DNA from: Mesorhizobium comanense
GTDB lineage: Bacteria > Pseudomonadota > Alphaproteobacteria > Rhizobiales > Rhizobiaceae
Reading direction: 5' to 3'
Assembly: GCF_005503535.1 (NCBI RefSeq)
Contig: NZ_SCNN01000006.1
Location: 186,001-250,000 of the forward strand
Length of the DNA stretch: 64,000 nucleotides
Shown here piece by piece: positions 20,780 to 29,732 of the stretch. Positions within the stretch are counted from its first letter, which is position 1. Every line of letters begins with the position of its first letter. Made by a program: the position numbers and the translations under genes. The notes beneath the pieces are model-generated. The model saw only the letters and a program-made list of their open reading frames with translations, had not been told where the DNA came from and searched no databases.

Positions 20780-21502
20780 CTACAGAATCTTGGCCAGAAA
20801 ACTCTTCGTGCGGTCCCTTTGTGGATTCGAGAACAGCGTCTTGGGTGCCGCCTCCTCCACGATCAGGCCGTCGTCCATGAAAATGACCCTATGCCCGACC
20901 TCGCGGGCAAAGCCCATCTCATGGGTGACGACCACCATCGTCATGCCCTCGATCGCCAGCGTCTTCATGACCTGGAGCACTTCACCCACCATTTCGGGAT
21001 CGAGTGCCGAGGTCGGTTCGTCGAAGAGCATGACGTCGGGCCCCATGGCCAGAGAGCGGGCAATCGCCACACGTTGCTGCTGGCCGCCCGAAAGCTCGTC
21101 CGGGTAGCTTGCTTCCTTTCCCACCAGGCCGACCTTGGCCAGCAGCTCGCGGGCGACGCGGTTGGCCTCTTCGGTCGCGATCTTCTTGACCTTGCGCGGC
21201 CCGATCGTGACGTTCTCCAGAATGGTCAGGTGCTTGAACAGGTTGAACTGCTGAAACACCATGCCGACATGCTGGCGCAGCTTGTGGATGTTCGTCTTCG
21301 GATCGGTCAACATCATGCCGGCGATTTCGATCTCGCCGCTGGTTGCCGCCTCCAGCCCGTTCAGGCAACGCAGAAACGTGCTCTTGCCGCTGCCCGAAGG
21401 GCCGATGACAACGACGACTTCCTTTTCCTCCACATGAGTGCTGATCCCCTTGAGGATCTCGTTGTGGCCGAAGGATTTGTGCAGCTCCTTAACGTTTATC
21501 AA
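20780..21502 (-). CDS. Polar amino acid type ABC transporter ATPase (GlnQ/HisP-like)
   Basis: The 240-aa ATPase has Walker [10 protein letters not shown] (about residues 34-42), signature [15 protein letters not shown] and Walker [15 protein letters not shown], with the PAAT-family ending [12 protein letters not shown]. It energises the adjacent permease and binding protein. Its start overlaps the permease end by 14 bases. The importer follows the molybdenum-hydroxylase operon on the same strand and could import that pathway's substrate. Confidence 0.93.
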   Translation of the reverse strand: MINVKELHKSFGHNEILKGISTHVEEKEVVVVIGPSGSGKSTFLRCLNGLEAATSGEIEIAGMMLTDPKTNIHKLRQHVGMVFQQFNLFKHLTILENVTIGPRKVKKIATEEANRVARELLAKVGLVGKEASYPDELSGGQQQRVAIARSLAMGPDVMLFDEPTSALDPEMVGEVLQVMKTLAIEGMTMVVVTHEMGFAREVGHRVIFMDDGLIVEEAAPKTLFSNPQRDRTKSFLAKIL

Positions 21503-22157
21503 CTTGGAGCCTCCTCTCCAGATAGGACGAGAACTTCGACAGCGAGAAGATGAGAATGAAGTAGAGGGCGGCGATCAGCCCCCAGATGGCGAAGGACGCG
21601 AAAGTCTGCGCGATCACGATCTGGCCCTTGTAGACGAGCTCGACGATGCCGACAGGCGCGAGCAGCGACGTGTCCTTGATCGTCTGGGCCGCCTGGTTGA
21701 CCAGCGGCGGGATCATGCGCTTGAAGGCCTGCGGCAGGACGATATAGCGCATCGTCTGGAAACCGTTCATGGCGATCGATTGCGCCGCCTCCTTCTGACC
21801 CCGGTCGACGCCCAGAATGCCGGCGCGGACGATCTCGGTGACGTAGGCGCCTTCATTCAGGCTGAGCGTGAAGGCTGCGGCAAGGATCGGATATGTCAGC
21901 TGACCGAACCATCGGTTGACGGGCAGGATCGCCGGCAAGCCGAGCACGATGAAGAAGAGTTGCACCAGAAGCGGCGTCGATCGGAAAATCTCGACATAGG
22001 CGGTTGCGATCCAGCGCAGCAAGGCCACTTTCGACAGGCGCATCAGCGCCGCGACCAGACCAATGACAACCATCAGGATGATGGCGACGACCGAATACTG
22101 GATGGTCAGCCGCAGACCGTCGAGGAGGACGGGTAGGTTTTGCCGGATTGGGTCCAT
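21489..22157 (-). CDS. Polar amino acid type ABC transporter permease
   Basis: The 222-aa protein (start 22157, [15 protein letters not shown]) has about five membrane helices and the HisMQ-family block [16 protein letters not shown], followed by the EAA-type loop ([31 protein letters not shown]). A single permease gene is present, so it probably acts as a homodimer. It lies between the binding protein and the ATPase. Confidence 0.93.
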   Translation of the reverse strand: MDPIRQNLPVLLDGLRLTIQYSVVAIILMVVIGLVAALMRLSKVALLRWIATAYVEIFRSTPLLVQLFFIVLGLPAILPVNRWFGQLTYPILAAAFTLSLNEGAYVTEIVRAGILGVDRGQKEAAQSIAMNGFQTMRYIVLPQAFKRMIPPLVNQAAQTIKDTSLLAPVGIVELVYKGQIVIAQTFASFAIWGLIAALYFILIFSLSKFSSYLERRLQVDKR

Positions 22158-22254
22158 GACCGTGCCCTGGTTTGGCCTTCCCGGCCATCTTCGCAAGACC
22201 GCCGGGAAGGCCGATGGATCAATTGGTCAATTGCTCAAATGATCGGAACCGGCC

Positions 22255-23067
22255 TCAGCCCGAAATCGCCACGGCGTCCGGTTTCTGCACGTCATTGACA
22301 ACGCCGCTGGTGTCGCCGCCAAAATATTTCTCGAACAGCTTCTGGTATTCGCCGGTCTGCTTGATCTTGGCGAGGCCGTCATTGATCTGCTTGACCAGTT
22401 CCGGCTTCTGCTTGCTGACGGCAATGCCGTAATACTCGCCGGTCAGCAGCGGGCCCACCGTCTGGACATCGTCATGGGCGGCCTTGAAGTTGACGTTGAC
22501 CGGGTTGTCGAAGATGACGGCATCCGCCCCGCCGGTCTCGAGCGCCTGATAGGCGGCATCGATGCTCTGGAACTGCTTGATGTAGTCCTGCTCAATCCCG
22601 TGGCCGGTCAGATAGTCCACGGACGACGTTGCCTTCTTGGTGGCAACCACATGGCCTTTGAGGTCATCAAAGCTCTTGATTTCGGAGTCCTTCTTCACCA
22701 GCACCGAAAGGCCTGATTTATAGTAGGCGTCGCTGAAATCGACATTCTGCATGCGGCTCTTCTTGATGGTTATTCCCGCGACCGCGGCATCGATCGAGCC
22801 GGCCTGCAGACTTGGAATGATGCCGTCGAATGGCAGCGTCTTCAGCGTGAGCGTCATGTTCTCAGCCTTGGCGATCGCGCTGATCATGTCGATGTCGAAG
22901 CCGGTGACTTGCCCGTTCGTTTCTGTCTCGAAGGGCGGGAAGGTCGTATCGGCGCCTACGATGAGGGTCGTGGCGCTCTGCGCGACCGCCATCGACGTTG
23001 CTGCCAATGACAGCGCAAGGCCGGAAGCCAATGACGTGACCAGCACGATGAGCGACTTGTTTTTCAC
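22255..23067 (-). CDS. Periplasmic amino acid type solute-binding protein
   Basis: The 270-aa protein starts at a GTG (23067) with AAGGAG 8 bases upstream; the frame extends further but without a signal. The signal peptide (about residues 1-30, ending SMAVAQ) is followed by the family 3 binding fold: GADTTFPPFETETNGQVTGFDIDM, VDFSDAYYKSGLSVLV and GEYYGIAVSKQKPELV. The ligand is likely an amino acid or a small carboxylated compound. It is the first gene of the importer and lies 214 bases after the MarR gene. Confidence 0.93.
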   Translation of the reverse strand: MKNKSLIVLVTSLASGLALSLAATSMAVAQSATTLIVGADTTFPPFETETNGQVTGFDIDMISAIAKAENMTLTLKTLPFDGIIPSLQAGSIDAAVAGITIKKSRMQNVDFSDAYYKSGLSVLVKKDSEIKSFDDLKGHVVATKKATSSVDYLTGHGIEQDYIKQFQSIDAAYQALETGGADAVIFDNPVNVNFKAAHDDVQTVGPLLTGEYYGIAVSKQKPELVKQINDGLAKIKQTGEYQKLFEKYFGGDTSGVVNDVQKPDAVAISG

Positions 23068-23281
23068 AGATGTCTCCTTTCGGCGGGCATTCGTCAGCTT
23101 CGAGCAAAGCGGCGATGAGGATAGATGCGTGGGTGCATGACCTCCGGGCCCGTCCAGAGCCATCTGGATCGAGAGAGTTCCAAGTCAAGGCTTGGAGATG
23201 CTTCACATTCGCGTTTGGATTGGGCCAGGTCTGCGGGCGCTCGCTCCCTTGCGGCCGGTCCGCCGGTGCGGTGGTCGACGC

Positions 23282-23743
23282 TTACGCCAGCTTGGCCAGC
23301 AGCCTCATGAAGGTTGCGACTTCCTTGGCCGAGAGAGGCGCCAGCGTTTCCTGCGTGATCTCCCTTGCGAGCGGAATAAGCCGTTCGATCGCCGCGCGGC
23401 CATCCGGGGTCAGATTGACCAGCAGCCGCCTCTTGTCGACCTCATGTCTGGAAAGCTCGACCAGGCCGCGCGCCTTGAGCCGGTCGATGACACCCTTCAC
23501 CGTCGCCGCGTCCATGGCGATCATAGTGCCGAGCTGGTTCTGCGAGGTCTCGCCGACATCGCGCAGCTTGGCCAGCGCCGCGAATTGCGGCGGCGTCAGG
23601 TCGCCGATCCGGCCGGCGAAGATCGAGACATGGCGCTGGTGCGCCTTGCGCAGGATGAAGCCGACCTGCTCCTGCAGCAGGTAATCCTGATCGTCCGGCC
23701 CTTCGGCCTCAACCAGCTTGAGCAGATTGTCCCCGCCGCTCAC
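23282..23743 (-). CDS. MarR-family transcriptional regulator
   Basis: The 153-aa protein has a MarR winged helix: LTPPQFAALAKLRDVGETSQ, the recognition part GTMIAMDAATVKGVIDRLKARGLVE (about residues 70-95) and wing VDKRRLLVNLTPDG. It is the last gene of the molybdenum hydroxylase operon, its start overlapping the previous stop by four bases. MarR proteins of catabolic operons usually bind an aromatic ligand and derepress their own operon. The palindrome at 30680-30695 upstream of the operon is a candidate site. Confidence 0.92.
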   Translation of the reverse strand: MSGGDNLLKLVEAEGPDDQDYLLQEQVGFILRKAHQRHVSIFAGRIGDLTPPQFAALAKLRDVGETSQNQLGTMIAMDAATVKGVIDRLKARGLVELSRHEVDKRRLLVNLTPDGRAAIERLIPLAREITQETLAPLSAKEVATFMRLLAKLA

Positions 23744-24324
23744 CGCAGCCCGTCCCAGGCTTTTATCTCGTCGGCCGCGAGGCCACCCATGCGGTTATGG
23801 ATGCGTGGGCCGCAGGTCATGGCCAGACAGAACAGGATTTCGTCAGGGCGCGGGCCGTCGCTGACGCCCACTTCCATGGCGTCGAAATGGCTGCGCACAT
23901 AGGCGGCGTTGACGTGGCCGATCGGGACGTCGAGCTTCGAGCCGAAGGCGCCGACCTTCTTGGCCGAGGGCACGATCGCCTTGGCGTCGCCCAGCCGCTC
24001 GCGCATGGCGTAGCCTCCGGGCACATGCCAGAGCGCTCCGTGCTCCAGTTCGCCCGCCGTGCCGACAATGGCGCCCTTGCCGTAGCCGTCGATCTGTTTC
24101 ACGTCGCCGCCAAGGGCGGCGATCAGCCGGTCGGTGAGCAGCAGCCCGAGCGGCTTCAAATCCGCCATCGCGCTCTGCAGGTCCTCGACATAGCGCCCGG
24201 CGAACAGGTTCTTGACCACAGCCATCGCCGCCGCTCGCCGGCGCGGTACGGTCGCAACAGGACCGCCCTCGTGAAAGATCTCTTCGCTCAGCACGGCGAT
24301 TTTGCGGATCGGAAACTCAGGCAT
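23740..24324 (-). CDS. Amino acid synthesis family protein (DUF1185)
   Basis: The 194-aa protein matches the small 'amino acid synthesis' family (DUF1185) by its start RKIAVLSEEIFHEGGP and the blocks TDRLIAALGGDVKQIDGYGKGAIVG and GALWHVPGGYAMRERLGDAKAIVPS. The biochemical role of this family is not established. Here it lies between a UPF0280 gene and marR in a catabolic operon, which suggests an enzyme of a ring or lactam pathway rather than biosynthesis. It overlaps the upstream gene by 8 bases. Confidence 0.85.
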   Translation of the reverse strand: MPEFPIRKIAVLSEEIFHEGGPVATVPRRRAAAMAVVKNLFAGRYVEDLQSAMADLKPLGLLLTDRLIAALGGDVKQIDGYGKGAIVGTAGELEHGALWHVPGGYAMRERLGDAKAIVPSAKKVGAFGSKLDVPIGHVNAAYVRSHFDAMEVGVSDGPRPDEILFCLAMTCGPRIHNRMGGLAADEIKAWDGLR

Positions 24325-25201
24325 GTGCTACTTCCTCCCTTGAACTCTTCTTGGGCGCGGCGATTGAAATCGAGCCGCTGATGCGGGCCTCTCCGGCCAG
24401 AAACAGCGCCGATGCGGCGATCAGGCCGCGCCGGCGGAAATCTTCGGCGACGGCAAGGCCATTGTCCAGCGCCCGCGCCACTTCGCCAGGCGCAAGCGTG
24501 CCGACGCCTTGCGTCACCAGCCGCGCGCCGAGATCGCTGTCCGGCGACAGGTCGCGTGCCGGAATTCGGTTGATGGCGGGATTACCGGGCAGATCCACCG
24601 CATTGGCGATGAGCGTCGCCGCCGCATCGGCCTCGGCGCCGGTGCGCGCGAGCACGGTGACCGCGTCGGCGATGCCCAGCGAGAAGGAGCGGCCGCGCCA
24701 GCCGCTGGTGGCGACGCCTCTTACGCCATCCTCGGCGCGGATCGTGATCCGGTCCGCCATGCCATTGCCGGTGCCGGCGACCGCCAGCCCCATCGACCGG
24801 CCCTTGCCGATGTGGAGGGCGCTGTCGCCGCCATTGTTGACATAGGCGCGATCGAGTTTGCGGCCGGCAAGCAGCGCGGCGAGCATTTCGTCGGCTACCG
24901 ATCCCGCAACTGCGGCCATCGGTGTGATGAAACATTCCGCCAGAGGCATGACGGCGGCTTCCATGCGGCGCGCCGTCGGGCCGGCGAAGGTGCGTGGCGC
25001 CAGGAAAAATGCCGGAAGCCGCAGTTCGGGAAGTTCCTTGACAAGTTCGATCAGGATCGTCTGGAAGCGCGCGACGGCCTGCTCATAGGCCATGCGACAC
25101 TCATCCACATCGCCAAAGGCCTCGACGATCAGGTCGATCGGCCCATGGTTGAGATGCAGCCGCTTGCCGTCCTCCAGCCAGTGCGCTTGCGGTCCCTCCA
25201 T
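24317..25201 (-). CDS. UPF0280 family protein
   Basis: The 294-aa protein starts at 25201 (MEGPQAHWLEDGKRLHLNHGP) with its A shared with the preceding stop (TGATG). The family features are DLIVEAF, a central AAVAGSVADEMLAALLAGR and YVNNGGDSALHIGKG, which resembles the ApbE flavin-transferase fold. ApbE-like proteins attach FMN to partners, but for UPF0280 this is not shown. It is tightly coupled to the reductase-like gene upstream, so a cofactor or processing role for that protein is possible. Confidence 0.85.
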   Translation of the reverse strand: MEGPQAHWLEDGKRLHLNHGPIDLIVEAFGDVDECRMAYEQAVARFQTILIELVKELPELRLPAFFLAPRTFAGPTARRMEAAVMPLAECFITPMAAVAGSVADEMLAALLAGRKLDRAYVNNGGDSALHIGKGRSMGLAVAGTGNGMADRITIRAEDGVRGVATSGWRGRSFSLGIADAVTVLARTGAEADAAATLIANAVDLPGNPAINRIPARDLSPDSDLGARLVTQGVGTLAPGEVARALDNGLAVAEDFRRRGLIAASALFLAGEARISGSISIAAPKKSSREEVAHA

Positions 25202-26745
25202 CACCCGGCGGCCCCGTTTGGTGCGGCACGCCGCAACTGCGCCAGCGGCGGCCACGGGTTGCCGTCCGGCGAGCGGGTGCCCTGGCGCGCGTTGAGGTAT
25301 TCACCGCCCCTGGCGACAATGTCCGCCACGCTGCGGATCTCGGCTTCGTAACCGCCAAGCCTGATGTAATCGTCGCGGCGCAAGGTGAATTCGATCGGCG
25401 CGACCAGCGCCGGCGTGGGCACATAGCCGAAAGCGCCTTCCGGTACCCTGGTGACATCGACCATCAGCGTGATGCCGCCGCCCGGCCATACATAGACCGG
25501 GGCGCCGCCGACGGTGACATAGGTCTTCAGGCCGTGCACCGAGCGGGTGAGATTGACCGGGTTTTCGGTGACGCCGGCGCGCAGCGAACCACCGGCGCCG
25601 CCGATGAACAGCACGGTGCACAAGGCGGGCTCGCAATTGTCCTCGATCAGATTGACCGACTTCTGCAACCGTGCCGGAAACGGCTTTTCGACGGGCTTCA
25701 ATTCATCATCGAGCTCGTAGTAGGCGAACTGTTCACCGGTGGTCGAAACCATCAGCAGCGACAGGCCGGGCCGGGCGCCCTTCTTGGCATTCCACTCGCC
25801 AAGGATCGAGAGCGGGTCGGAAATCGAGGTGCCGCCCCAGCCGAGACCGGGCTCGGAGACCTTGAAATAGCGGCCCGGCGTCGAACGGCGCCCGATGATC
25901 TTTATTCCCGTATCTTGCCAGCCCAGCACCTTTCCGGCCTGGTGCTCGGAAACGACGCCGGTGATGTGGTCGTCGACCACAACAACCTCATCGACCAGTC
26001 CTCGCCATTGCGTGGCGAACATGCCGATCGTCGCCGAGCCGCAGCCGACGCGCATGCGGTGTTCCTGCTTGCCATCTATGACAGGTGCTTTGCCGGCTTC
26101 GACCGTTATGGTGGCGCCGCCATCGATGGTCAGTTCCACCGGCTTGCGGTTGCACAGGTCGAGCAGCGCATCGCAGGTCGCCCGGCCTTCCGCCTTCGAA
26201 CCGCCCGTCAGGTGATGCACCCCGCCCAGCGAGAGCATCTGAGAACCGTATTCACCGGTCGTGACATGGCCGATCGCCTCGCCCTGCGAGCGCACGATCG
26301 CCGTTTCCGGTCCGATATGGCGGTCGGTATCGATCTTCACCTTGACGCCGCAATACGAAAAAATGCCTTCGGTGACCACGGTGACGAGGTCGATGCCCTC
26401 GACCTCCTGGCTGACGATAAACGGCGCTGGCTTGTAGTCGGGGTATGTGGTGCCGGCGCCGATCGCGGTGACAAAACGGCGGCCGGTGTTGACCAGTTCG
26501 CCGTTCCACGCTTCGCCCTCGGCGACGAAAGGCACCATCGCCGCGCCGGTCTCGGCCGCGTGGTCGAGGATGGTCAGCGGGTCCATCCGCACGATCCGGC
26601 CGCCGACATTGCCATAGCGGTCGCAGGCGCCGGTGCGCCCATCCGCGATGTAGCACATGACGGGGCAGGCATCGCAGCGGATCTTCTCCGCCACCAGCTT
26701 CTCGCCGGGATCATGGGTTTCGAAACGTTCGGCAAGCTCGCTCAT
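25201..26745 (-). CDS. 6-hydroxynicotinate reductase-like iron-sulfur protein
   Basis: The 514-aa protein resembles the 6-hydroxynicotinate reductase of anaerobic nicotinate fermentation, which reduces 6-hydroxynicotinate to 1,4,5,6-tetrahydro-6-oxonicotinate. A four-cysteine cluster (C24, C27, C31 and C41, in CDACPVMC…GACDRYGN) suggests an iron-sulfur site. Later blocks include EGIFSYCGVKVKIDTDRHIG and MRVGCGSATIGMFA. It is coupled at both ends: ATGA with the molybdenum hydroxylase and a shared base with UPF0280. The substrate is inferred only from family and from the neighbouring hydroxylase. Confidence 0.78.
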   Translation of the reverse strand: MSELAERFETHDPGEKLVAEKIRCDACPVMCYIADGRTGACDRYGNVGGRIVRMDPLTILDHAAETGAAMVPFVAEGEAWNGELVNTGRRFVTAIGAGTTYPDYKPAPFIVSQEVEGIDLVTVVTEGIFSYCGVKVKIDTDRHIGPETAIVRSQGEAIGHVTTGEYGSQMLSLGGVHHLTGGSKAEGRATCDALLDLCNRKPVELTIDGGATITVEAGKAPVIDGKQEHRMRVGCGSATIGMFATQWRGLVDEVVVVDDHITGVVSEHQAGKVLGWQDTGIKIIGRRSTPGRYFKVSEPGLGWGGTSISDPLSILGEWNAKKGARPGLSLLMVSTTGEQFAYYELDDELKPVEKPFPARLQKSVNLIEDNCEPALCTVLFIGGAGGSLRAGVTENPVNLTRSVHGLKTYVTVGGAPVYVWPGGGITLMVDVTRVPEGAFGYVPTPALVAPIEFTLRRDDYIRLGGYEAEIRSVADIVARGGEYLNARQGTRSPDGNPWPPLAQLRRAAPNGAAG

Positions 26746-29732
26746 GCGCGTGCCTCCTTGTCGCGGATCGCCGCCAGGATGCGGCTTGGCGTCGCCGGCA
26801 CCTTGGTGACCAGCACGCCGGTGGCGTGGCGGATGGCGTTGAGGATCGCCGGGGCGGTCGGGATCAGCACATGCTCGCCCAGGCCCTTGGCGCCGAACGG
26901 CCCTTCCGGGTCGGGAACCTCGACCAGGATGGTCTCGATCGGCGGCACGTCGCCGATGGTCGGGATGAGGTAGTCGTGCAGGTTCTCCGTGCGCCCGGGG
27001 ATATATTCCTCCATCAGCGCCATGCCGATGCCCTGGGCGATGCCGCCTTCGATCTGGCCCTCGACCAGCAGCGGGTTGATCGCCTTGCCGACATCATGTG
27101 CGGCGGTGATTTTCAACAACTTCACCGTGCCGAGCCTGAGGTCGACTTCGAGCTCCGCGATCTGCGCGCCATAGCCATAGACGGCATAGGGCTTGCCCTG
27201 GCCCTTGGCGTCGAGCGGCAGGGTCGGCGGGTCGTAGGTCTCCTCGGCGCGGAAGATCAGGCCATCGGCATCGGCCTCGAGCCCGGTGAGCTCGATGCGG
27301 CGCGTCGCATCGCCTTCACGCATGACGATCGCCGTGCCGTCCAGCTGGAGGGAGGCCTGTTCGGAGACGTTGGCGAAGCGCAGGATTTTCTCGCGCAGGG
27401 CGCGCCCGGCCTTCTCCGCCGCCTTGCCGGTCACGAAAGTCTGGCGCGAGGCCGAAGTCTTGCCTGCGTCGGGGCTGATCGCCGTGTCGGCGCTCCGAAG
27501 CCGGAATTTCGCCAGCGGCAGGCCGAGCGCATCGGCGCAAATCTGGGTGATGACGGTGTTGGAGCCCTGGCCGATATCGACGGCGCCCTGGTGCAGCACG
27601 ACCGTGCCGTCGGCCGCGATGCCGACCCGGATGGTGGAGGGGTTTGGCAGCGAGGTGTTGCCACAGCCATACCAGCACGAGGCCACGCCGACGCCGCGCT
27701 TTGTATCCGCGTGGACACTGTTGAAACCGTCCGCATCCGCCTTGGCGCGCGCCCAATGCGGCCTCAGCGCCTCGAGGCATTCGGCGATGCCGACGCCGGA
27801 TTCCAGACGCTGCCCCGTAACCGTTTCGGAGCCGTTCCGAAGGCAGTTCTTCAGGCGAAAATCGAGCCGGTCTATGCCAAGCTTGCCGGCCAGCTCGTCA
27901 TAGAGCGTTTCCTGCATGATGGTCGCCTGCGGCACGCCGAAGCCGCGGAAGGCGCCGGAAATCGGTCCATGCGTGTGGATGGCACGGCCCTCCGCGCGGT
28001 AGTTCGGTGTCGCATAGGGTCCGGAGGCATGCACCGGCACGCGGTTGGCGACCGTCGGGCCCCAACTGGCATAGGCGCCGGTGTTGAAGTCGCCCGCGAA
28101 GATCATGCCGGTGACACGGCCTTCGGCATCGGCGCCGATGGTGGCCTTCATCTCGGCTGGATGACGCTTGGTGGTCGACATCATCGATTCGTTGCGCGTG
28201 TAAGCGAGTGCGGCCGGCCGCCCCGTCTTCAGCGCCACAAGTCCGATCAGCGGCTGCAGCGAGACGTCGAGCTTGGAACCGAAGCCGCCGCCGGTCGCTG
28301 TCGGCACGATGCGCACCTTGTCGACGGGCAGCCCAAGCACCTTGGCGGTGTCGTCGCGGTCCATATAGGGCGCCTGCGTGCAGGCGACGATCACCAGCGT
28401 GTCGCCGTCCAGATAGGCATGGCCGGCTTCCGGCTCGATATAGGCGTGCTCGACATAGGAGGTGTCGATGGCGCCGGAGACGGTGACGGCGGCACCGGCA
28501 AGCGCCGCCTCGGGGTCGCCGCGTTCGACAAAGCCCTTCGTCAGGAGGTTGGCCGCACGGCTGTTATGGACCAGCAACGCTCCTTCGGCCTGTGCCTCCG
28601 TCGGGTGAAGGAGATACGGTAGCTCGCTCCAGCGGATCGGGAAATCCGACAGGTCGAGATCGAGCATCGCCTCGCGCTCGCCCGCGACCAGCGCCACCGC
28701 CTCCCCCCGAAGCCGCACGAAGCCTTCGGCCAGAGCCGGCTGGTCGGCGAACGGGCCGATGACGCCGAAGCAGTTCTTCCCGGGAACATCGGCTGCCGTG
28801 AAGATTCCGGCGATGCCGGGATGCGCCTTGGCCCAGCCGCCGAGATCGCCGAAAGTGAAGCCGGCGTGGTAATGCGGCGAGCGAATCACCAGCACGCCAA
28901 GCGCGTCGGCCGGGAAGGAGTCGCCACCGAATTTCTCGCCGCCGGTAACTTTTGGGATGCCGTCGAGCCTGATCGGTGAGGAGCCTACGGCGCTGCCAGA
29001 AAGTGGCATTCTACGATCAAGACCGAAGTCAAATGAATGGCGTTGGCGCTGCCCCTCACCCTTACCCTCTCCCCGTATAGAGACGGGGAGAGGGGGCGTC
29101 GACGCTGGAGCTTGTCCCTTCTCCCCGTCACTATACGGGGAGAAGGTGCCGGCAGGCTGATGAGGGGCGGCGCCGTCGGTCGATGGTTCGAACCGGTCCG
29201 CATCCATCACCGCCGCGATGATTTTCCTGTAGCCGGTGCAGCGGCACAGAATACCGCCCAGTGCATCCTGAACCTCGGCCTCGGTCGGCCTGGGTTTCAC
29301 ATCCAGCAGCGCGGTCGCAGCCACCAGCAGCGCCGGCGTGCAGATGCCGCATTGCGCCGCGCCATGGGCGAGGAAGGAGGCCTGCAACGCCGACAGCCGG
29401 CCATTGGCGAGCCCTTCGACGGTCGTCACGGCAGCGCCGGACACGGAAGCCGCCGGCATCAGGCAGGCGCAGACGGGAGCGCCGTCGACCAGCACCGTGC
29501 AGGCACCGCAGTCGCCGGCGTCACAGCCGACCTTCGTGCCGGTAAGCCGCAACTCGTCGCGCAGAACCAGGGACAGCCGGCGCAGCGGCGGCACGTTGAC
29601 CGAGACGGCGGTGCCGTTGACCGCGAAGGCGATATCGGCCCGTCCGAGGTCGGGCCCGCCCGCGTCCAGACCGAGCGGAGCATCATCCAGTTCAGGCAGA
29701 ACCTGGCTCATGTCGGGCAGAACCTTGCTCAT
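26742..29732 (-). CDS. Molybdenum hydroxylase, fused 2Fe-2S and molybdopterin subunits (xanthine dehydrogenase family)
   Basis: The 996-aa protein fuses the small and large subunits of a xanthine dehydrogenase-type enzyme that hydroxylates N-heterocycles with water. Residues ~33-180 hold the plant-type 2Fe-2S motif (C70, C75, C78, C90) and the helical 2Fe-2S motif (C128, C131, C163, C165). Residues ~245-996 are the molybdopterin domain, with the catalytic glutamate E953 in GAKGLGEHVLIP. The linker (about residues 186-230) is encoded by a RIME-like palindromic repeat. The FAD subunit is the upstream gene. A fused 2Fe-2S/Mo chain with a separate FAD subunit is less common than three separate chains. 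Nicotinate is a candidate substrate. Confidence 0.92.
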   Translation of the reverse strand: MSKVLPDMSQVLPELDDAPLGLDAGGPDLGRADIAFAVNGTAVSVNVPPLRRLSLVLRDELRLTGTKVGCDAGDCGACTVLVDGAPVCACLMPAASVSGAAVTTVEGLANGRLSALQASFLAHGAAQCGICTPALLVAATALLDVKPRPTEAEVQDALGGILCRCTGYRKIIAAVMDADRFEPSTDGAAPHQPAGTFSPYSDGEKGQAPASTPPLPVSIRGEGKGEGQRQRHSFDFGLDRRMPLSGSAVGSSPIRLDGIPKVTGGEKFGGDSFPADALGVLVIRSPHYHAGFTFGDLGGWAKAHPGIAGIFTAADVPGKNCFGVIGPFADQPALAEGFVRLRGEAVALVAGEREAMLDLDLSDFPIRWSELPYLLHPTEAQAEGALLVHNSRAANLLTKGFVERGDPEAALAGAAVTVSGAIDTSYVEHAYIEPEAGHAYLDGDTLVIVACTQAPYMDRDDTAKVLGLPVDKVRIVPTATGGGFGSKLDVSLQPLIGLVALKTGRPAALAYTRNESMMSTTKRHPAEMKATIGADAEGRVTGMIFAGDFNTGAYASWGPTVANRVPVHASGPYATPNYRAEGRAIHTHGPISGAFRGFGVPQATIMQETLYDELAGKLGIDRLDFRLKNCLRNGSETVTGQRLESGVGIAECLEALRPHWARAKADADGFNSVHADTKRGVGVASCWYGCGNTSLPNPSTIRVGIAADGTVVLHQGAVDIGQGSNTVITQICADALGLPLAKFRLRSADTAISPDAGKTSASRQTFVTGKAAEKAGRALREKILRFANVSEQASLQLDGTAIVMREGDATRRIELTGLEADADGLIFRAEETYDPPTLPLDAKGQGKPYAVYGYGAQIAELEVDLRLGTVKLLKITAAHDVGKAINPLLVEGQIEGGIAQGIGMALMEEYIPGRTENLHDYLIPTIGDVPPIETILVEVPDPEGPFGAKGLGEHVLIPTAPAILNAIRHATGVLVTKVPATPSRILAAIRDKEARA
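29045..29175. repeat. RIME-like palindromic repeat, copy 1, inside a coding sequence
   Basis: Two hairpins, CCCTCTCCCCGT-6-ACGGGGAGAGGG (29065-29094) and CCTTCTCCCCGT-6-ACGGGGAGAAGG (29117-29146), are enclosed by outer inverted arms GGCGCTGCCCCTCA and TGAGGGGCGGCGCC. A second copy lies at 32971-33160. The design resembles Rhizobium intergenic mosaic elements. This copy is in frame in the molybdenum hydroxylase gene and codes for ~45 linker residues. Confidence 0.85.

Noticed and set aside
26826..28622. 598-aa plus-strand open frame
   Set aside because: It is the complement of the molybdenum hydroxylase gene, has no recognisable motifs, and has the amino acid bias of a GC-rich shadow frame.
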